From: Polytrichum commune
Lineage: Eukaryota > Streptophyta > Polytrichopsida > Polytrichales > Polytrichaceae
Direction: 5' to 3'
Assembly: GCA_950295325.1 (NCBI GenBank)
Contig: OX485808.1
Span: 17,258,527 to 17,322,526, forward strand
Length of the DNA stretch: 64,000 nt
Part shown: positions 63,676 to 64,000 of the stretch, piece by piece
How the letters are laid out: each line of letters starts with the position of its first letter
How positions within the stretch are numbered: position 1 is the stretch's first letter
The notes under the pieces: generated by a model
Told to the model about the DNA's origin: nothing
What the model saw: only the letters and a program-made list of their open reading frames with translations
Database searches by the model: none
Translations under genes and position numbers: made by a program

Positions 63676-64000
63676 GTATGCTCTTTTTGTTGTGGCATTG
63701 CTACTTCCTGAATTGTGTAGGAAAGTCGTACGAACTTTGATATCATAATGCATATCATGTGTTCATGCTTACTCCTCACACATCTGATATCATCTCATAA
63801 ATCTTGCGTGTCGGGAGCGTCAATGGGGAGTGGTAGAACAACAAAAACAGTCCATGATAGGTGTACGCACCTTAGACATAATAGATCAATAGTCTTATAG
63901 GTACACAAGTGTTTGAGGAATTCCTCAATTTTCATCAACTCTGAATCCTAAAGCCAATGCATCTAAAAGCTGGAGACTGTGTAGACTTGCACACAATCAC

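Overview
This window is nuclear DNA of a land plant. The genes are split by many spliceosomal introns, products are plant-type (TAF10, a full-transporter ABCC protein, a TIR-NB-ARC-LRR protein, a strictosidine-synthase-like protein), and most of the rest is plant transposable elements and their debris. The unusual NB-ARC motifs and the kinds of retroelement make me lean towards a bryophyte, lycophyte or fern rather than a flowering plant, but this is a weak inference and I cannot name the species.

Layout. 82-1749 (minus): first three exons of TAF10, running off the left edge. 1.75-4.2 kb: spacer with a decayed Copia integrase and short repeats. 4258-21801 (minus): 26 exons of an ABCC/MRP-type ABC transporter (closest to the ABCC13 type) whose phases fit together without a stop; the N-terminal exons are not found. 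Its introns hold many copies of small repeat families. 22061-31134: a Mutator-like element about 9 kb long, bounded by inverted ends rich in GTGAGC repeats; it holds a broken SWIM-type MULE transposase (plus), a second broken multi-exon gene (minus), three palindromic foldback repeats and a 25S rRNA fragment. 31.1-46.5 kb: gene-poor repeat land with MITEs, an LTR-like repeat and a 5'-truncated LINE with a clear target-site duplication. 46571-51924 (plus): a TIR-NB-ARC-LRR immune receptor gene in six or so exons. 54216-60758: a pogo-like DNA transposon with TA target duplication, whose transposase gene is split by a nested 3.3-kb LINE. 60824-61181: a CACTA-ended MITE. 62.2-63.0 kb: three tandem degenerate repeats in front of a strictosidine-synthase-like gene starting at 63335, which runs off the right edge.

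The four host genes look like independent single-copy genes (basal transcription, membrane transport, immunity, secretory enzyme) and do not form a pathway. The most informative biology is in the nested transposons: the order of insertion can be read directly from duplications and restored reading frames. The best candidate for an undescribed system is the 9-kb Mutator-like element with its second gene, whose protein has an EGNHR motif and a methyltransferase-like motif.
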